This document shows positions 5,524-6,779 of a stretch of DNA of 6,779 nucleotides, in pieces. Origin of the DNA: Gammaproteobacteria bacterium (GTDB lineage: Bacteria; Pseudomonadota; Gammaproteobacteria; Xanthomonadales; Rhodanobacteraceae). The notes below the pieces were generated by a model. It was not told the DNA's origin. It was given only the letters and a program-made list of their open reading frames with translations, and did no database searches. Both the position numbers and the translations under genes were made by a program. Each line of letters opens with the position of its first letter. Positions within the stretch are counted from its first letter, which is position 1. Location of the stretch: the NCBI GenBank assembly GCA_005877675.1, contig VBNZ01000087.1:6476-13254 (forward strand), given 5' to 3'.

Positions 5524-6603
5524 ATGCCGACGCAGTCTGCTCAAAAACCCGCTGGTCTCGCGCGCATCTTCGCCTGGCGGCGTGTGCGCGTCGCGCTCGG
5601 CGGCTGTCTCGCCGGGTTGATCGTGTTCGGGCCAGGCTGGCAAGTATCTCGTGCGGTACTGATAGTCCGCTTGCTGTTCGTCAGCTTCTCGATGCTGCTG
5701 GCTTTCGGCGTGTTCGAGCGCTGGCCGACGCACTTGCCGCGCTGGATCGCGCGCTGGGGCTTGCAGGTTGCGGGCGTGGCCTTCGTCGTGCCGTTCGCAG
5801 CGGCGATCGCGTATACGCTGACGACACTCGACGATCCGAAGCCGTGGTTTCACGACAAGGATCGCCTGGGGGGCTACTCTGGCATCACCATCTTCTCTGT
5901 GTTGATCGGGCCGTGGATCGCGGTTGCATCCCTGCTGCGCCAGATCAAGGATGAGGCGATCAATCAGGCGCTGACGTTCGAGTTCGAACGCAATGCCTAC
6001 GAGCGCAAGGCGACCGAAGCGCGTCTACGTCTGTTGCAGGCGCAGGTCGAACCGCACTTTCTGTTCAACACACTGGCGAACGTGCGCGAACTCGTCGACG
6101 CGCGCTCACCGCAGGCTTCGAGCGTGCTCAACAGCCTGATCGCCTACTTGCGCGCAGCGGTGCCGCGGCTGCACGAGCCCGCGACCACGCTCGGACAGGA
6201 ACTCGAACTGGTGCGTGCTTACCTGGACGTGATGCATATGCGCATGCCCGATCGCCTGCAGTTCTCGCTGCACGCGGACGAAGCGGCGCTGCCGCTGTTC
6301 TGTCCGTCGATGACGCTGCTGACCTTGGTGGAAAACGCCGTGCGCCACGGCATCGACCCGAGCGAGCAAGGCGGGCGCATCGATGTGCGCGTTCGCGTGC
6401 GCGATGGTCGCTGCCGCATCGAAGTGATCGATACCGGCGTCGGTCTCAAGCAAGGTGGCGCTGGCCTCGGCACGGGGCTCGCCAATCTGCGCGAACGTCT
6501 GCAACTCGCCTTCGGCGCGGATGCGCAAGTGCATTTGTCCGCGCTCGCGCCGCATGGCACCGCGGCCGAAGTGGAAATTCCCGCGCGCGGAAGCGCCGCA
6601 TGA
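5524..6603 (+). CDS. LytS/YpdA-type membrane sensor histidine kinase
   Basis: This is a 359-residue inner-membrane kinase that should autophosphorylate and pass phosphate to the adjacent response regulator. Four helices lie near residues 22-37, 44-64, 78-100 and 119-138, with only short loops, so no separate periplasmic sensor domain exists. A charged linker (about 140-175), likely coiled coil, leads into the His_kinase domain (PF06580 type). This has Q-A-Q-V-E-P-H-F-L-F-N-T-L with phospho-acceptor H178. The ATPase part has the N box (E270-N271-A-V-R-H-G), the G1 box (D303-T-G-V-G-L) and the G2 box (G314-L-G-T-G-L). All key residues are present. ATG 5524 has no Shine-Dalgarno sequence; TGCTATCGT just upstream resembles an extended -10. 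The stop overlaps the next start as ATGA, so the two genes are translationally coupled. The stimulus is unknown; membrane properties or a membrane partner are likely (inference). Confidence 0.93.
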   Translation: MPTQSAQKPAGLARIFAWRRVRVALGGCLAGLIVFGPGWQVSRAVLIVRLLFVSFSMLLAFGVFERWPTHLPRWIARWGLQVAGVAFVVPFAAAIAYTLTTLDDPKPWFHDKDRLGGYSGITIFSVLIGPWIAVASLLRQIKDEAINQALTFEFERNAYERKATEARLRLLQAQVEPHFLFNTLANVRELVDARSPQASSVLNSLIAYLRAAVPRLHEPATTLGQELELVRAYLDVMHMRMPDRLQFSLHADEAALPLFCPSMTLLTLVENAVRHGIDPSEQGGRIDVRVRVRDGRCRIEVIDTGVGLKQGGAGLGTGLANLRERLQLAFGADAQVHLSALAPHGTAAEVEIPARGSAA

Positions 6604-6779
6604 GCGCAGCACACCCCAGCGCACTGATCGCCGAGGACGAGCCGCTGCTGCGGCGCGCGTTGATGCGCCAGCTCGGCGACGCATGGCCGCAGTTGCAGAT
6701 CGTCGCGCAGGCGCGCAACGGGCGCGAGGCGGTCGAGCAGTTCGAGGCGCTGCAGCCGGACATCTGTTTCCTCGATGTG
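6600..6779 (+). CDS. response regulator, receiver domain (partial, runs off right edge)
   Basis: The first 60 codons of a two-component response regulator are present; the rest lies outside the window. The receiver domain is clear: acidic pocket E12-D13 in A-L-I-A-E-D-E-P, a first helix L-L-R-R-A-L-M-R-Q-L, then A-R-N-G-R-E-A-V and P-D-I-C-F-L-D-V, where D59 is the phospho-acceptor. LytS-type kinases normally pair with regulators that end in a LytTR DNA-binding domain, so that output domain is expected but not visible. The start overlaps the kinase stop by four bases (ATGA), the usual arrangement for a cognate pair. Confidence 0.92.
   Translation, partial: MSAAHPSALIAEDEPLLRRALMRQLGDAWPQLQIVAQARNGREAVEQFEALQPDICFLDV

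Noticed and set aside
5353..5853. 166-codon minus-strand open frame
   Set aside because: Antisense to the kinase and small membrane protein, with no recognisable motif.
6106..6684. 192-codon minus-strand open frame
   Set aside because: Antisense to the conserved kinase catalytic region and the receiver start; composition typical of a shadow frame.

Overview
The window looks like chromosomal DNA of a high-GC proteobacterium, most likely a gammaproteobacterium of the Xanthomonadales type (Xanthomonadaceae or Rhodanobacteraceae). This rests on the strong G/C preference at third codon positions in the right two thirds, and on my memory that the right-hand cluster (DUF2306 membrane protein, 140-residue four-helix membrane protein, LytS-type kinase, response regulator) resembles Xanthomonadales proteins. 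No database search was possible, so the placement is an inference.

Layout. Positions 1 to about 760 are visibly richer in A/T than the rest and sparsely coding. They hold a doubtful leftward ORF, a perfect FNR/ANR-type palindrome (243-256) and a small soluble protein gene with DUF2188-like features (312-587). An AraC-family regulator with an N-terminal type-1 domain (758-1675, minus) is then divergent from an AKR13-like aldo/keto reductase (1851-2828, plus). Known regulator/reductase pairs such as E. coli YqhC suggest a small aldehyde-detoxifying unit.

From 3044 a second divergent pair begins. A 7-helix membrane protein with an H-R-R-x-G motif (3044-3742, minus) faces a DUF2306 7-helix membrane protein (4064-4939, plus) across a 321-bp intergenic region with a GC palindrome and a short direct repeat. 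The plus-strand genes continue with a 140-residue four-helix protein (4985-5407). After a gap holding nested inverted repeats come a LytS/YpdA-type sensor kinase (5524-6603) and, overlapping it by ATGA, a response regulator that runs off the right edge (6600-6779).

How the genes may work together. The AraC/reductase pair reads as a self-contained, inducible reductase module. The right half reads as a membrane module: two related multi-His membrane proteins, a small helical protein and a two-component system whose sensor has four helices and little periplasmic sequence. Nothing here proves the kinase controls the membrane proteins, but the shared orientation and short gaps make it a reasonable hypothesis. 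I saw no rRNA, tRNA, CRISPR array, transposase or phage gene.
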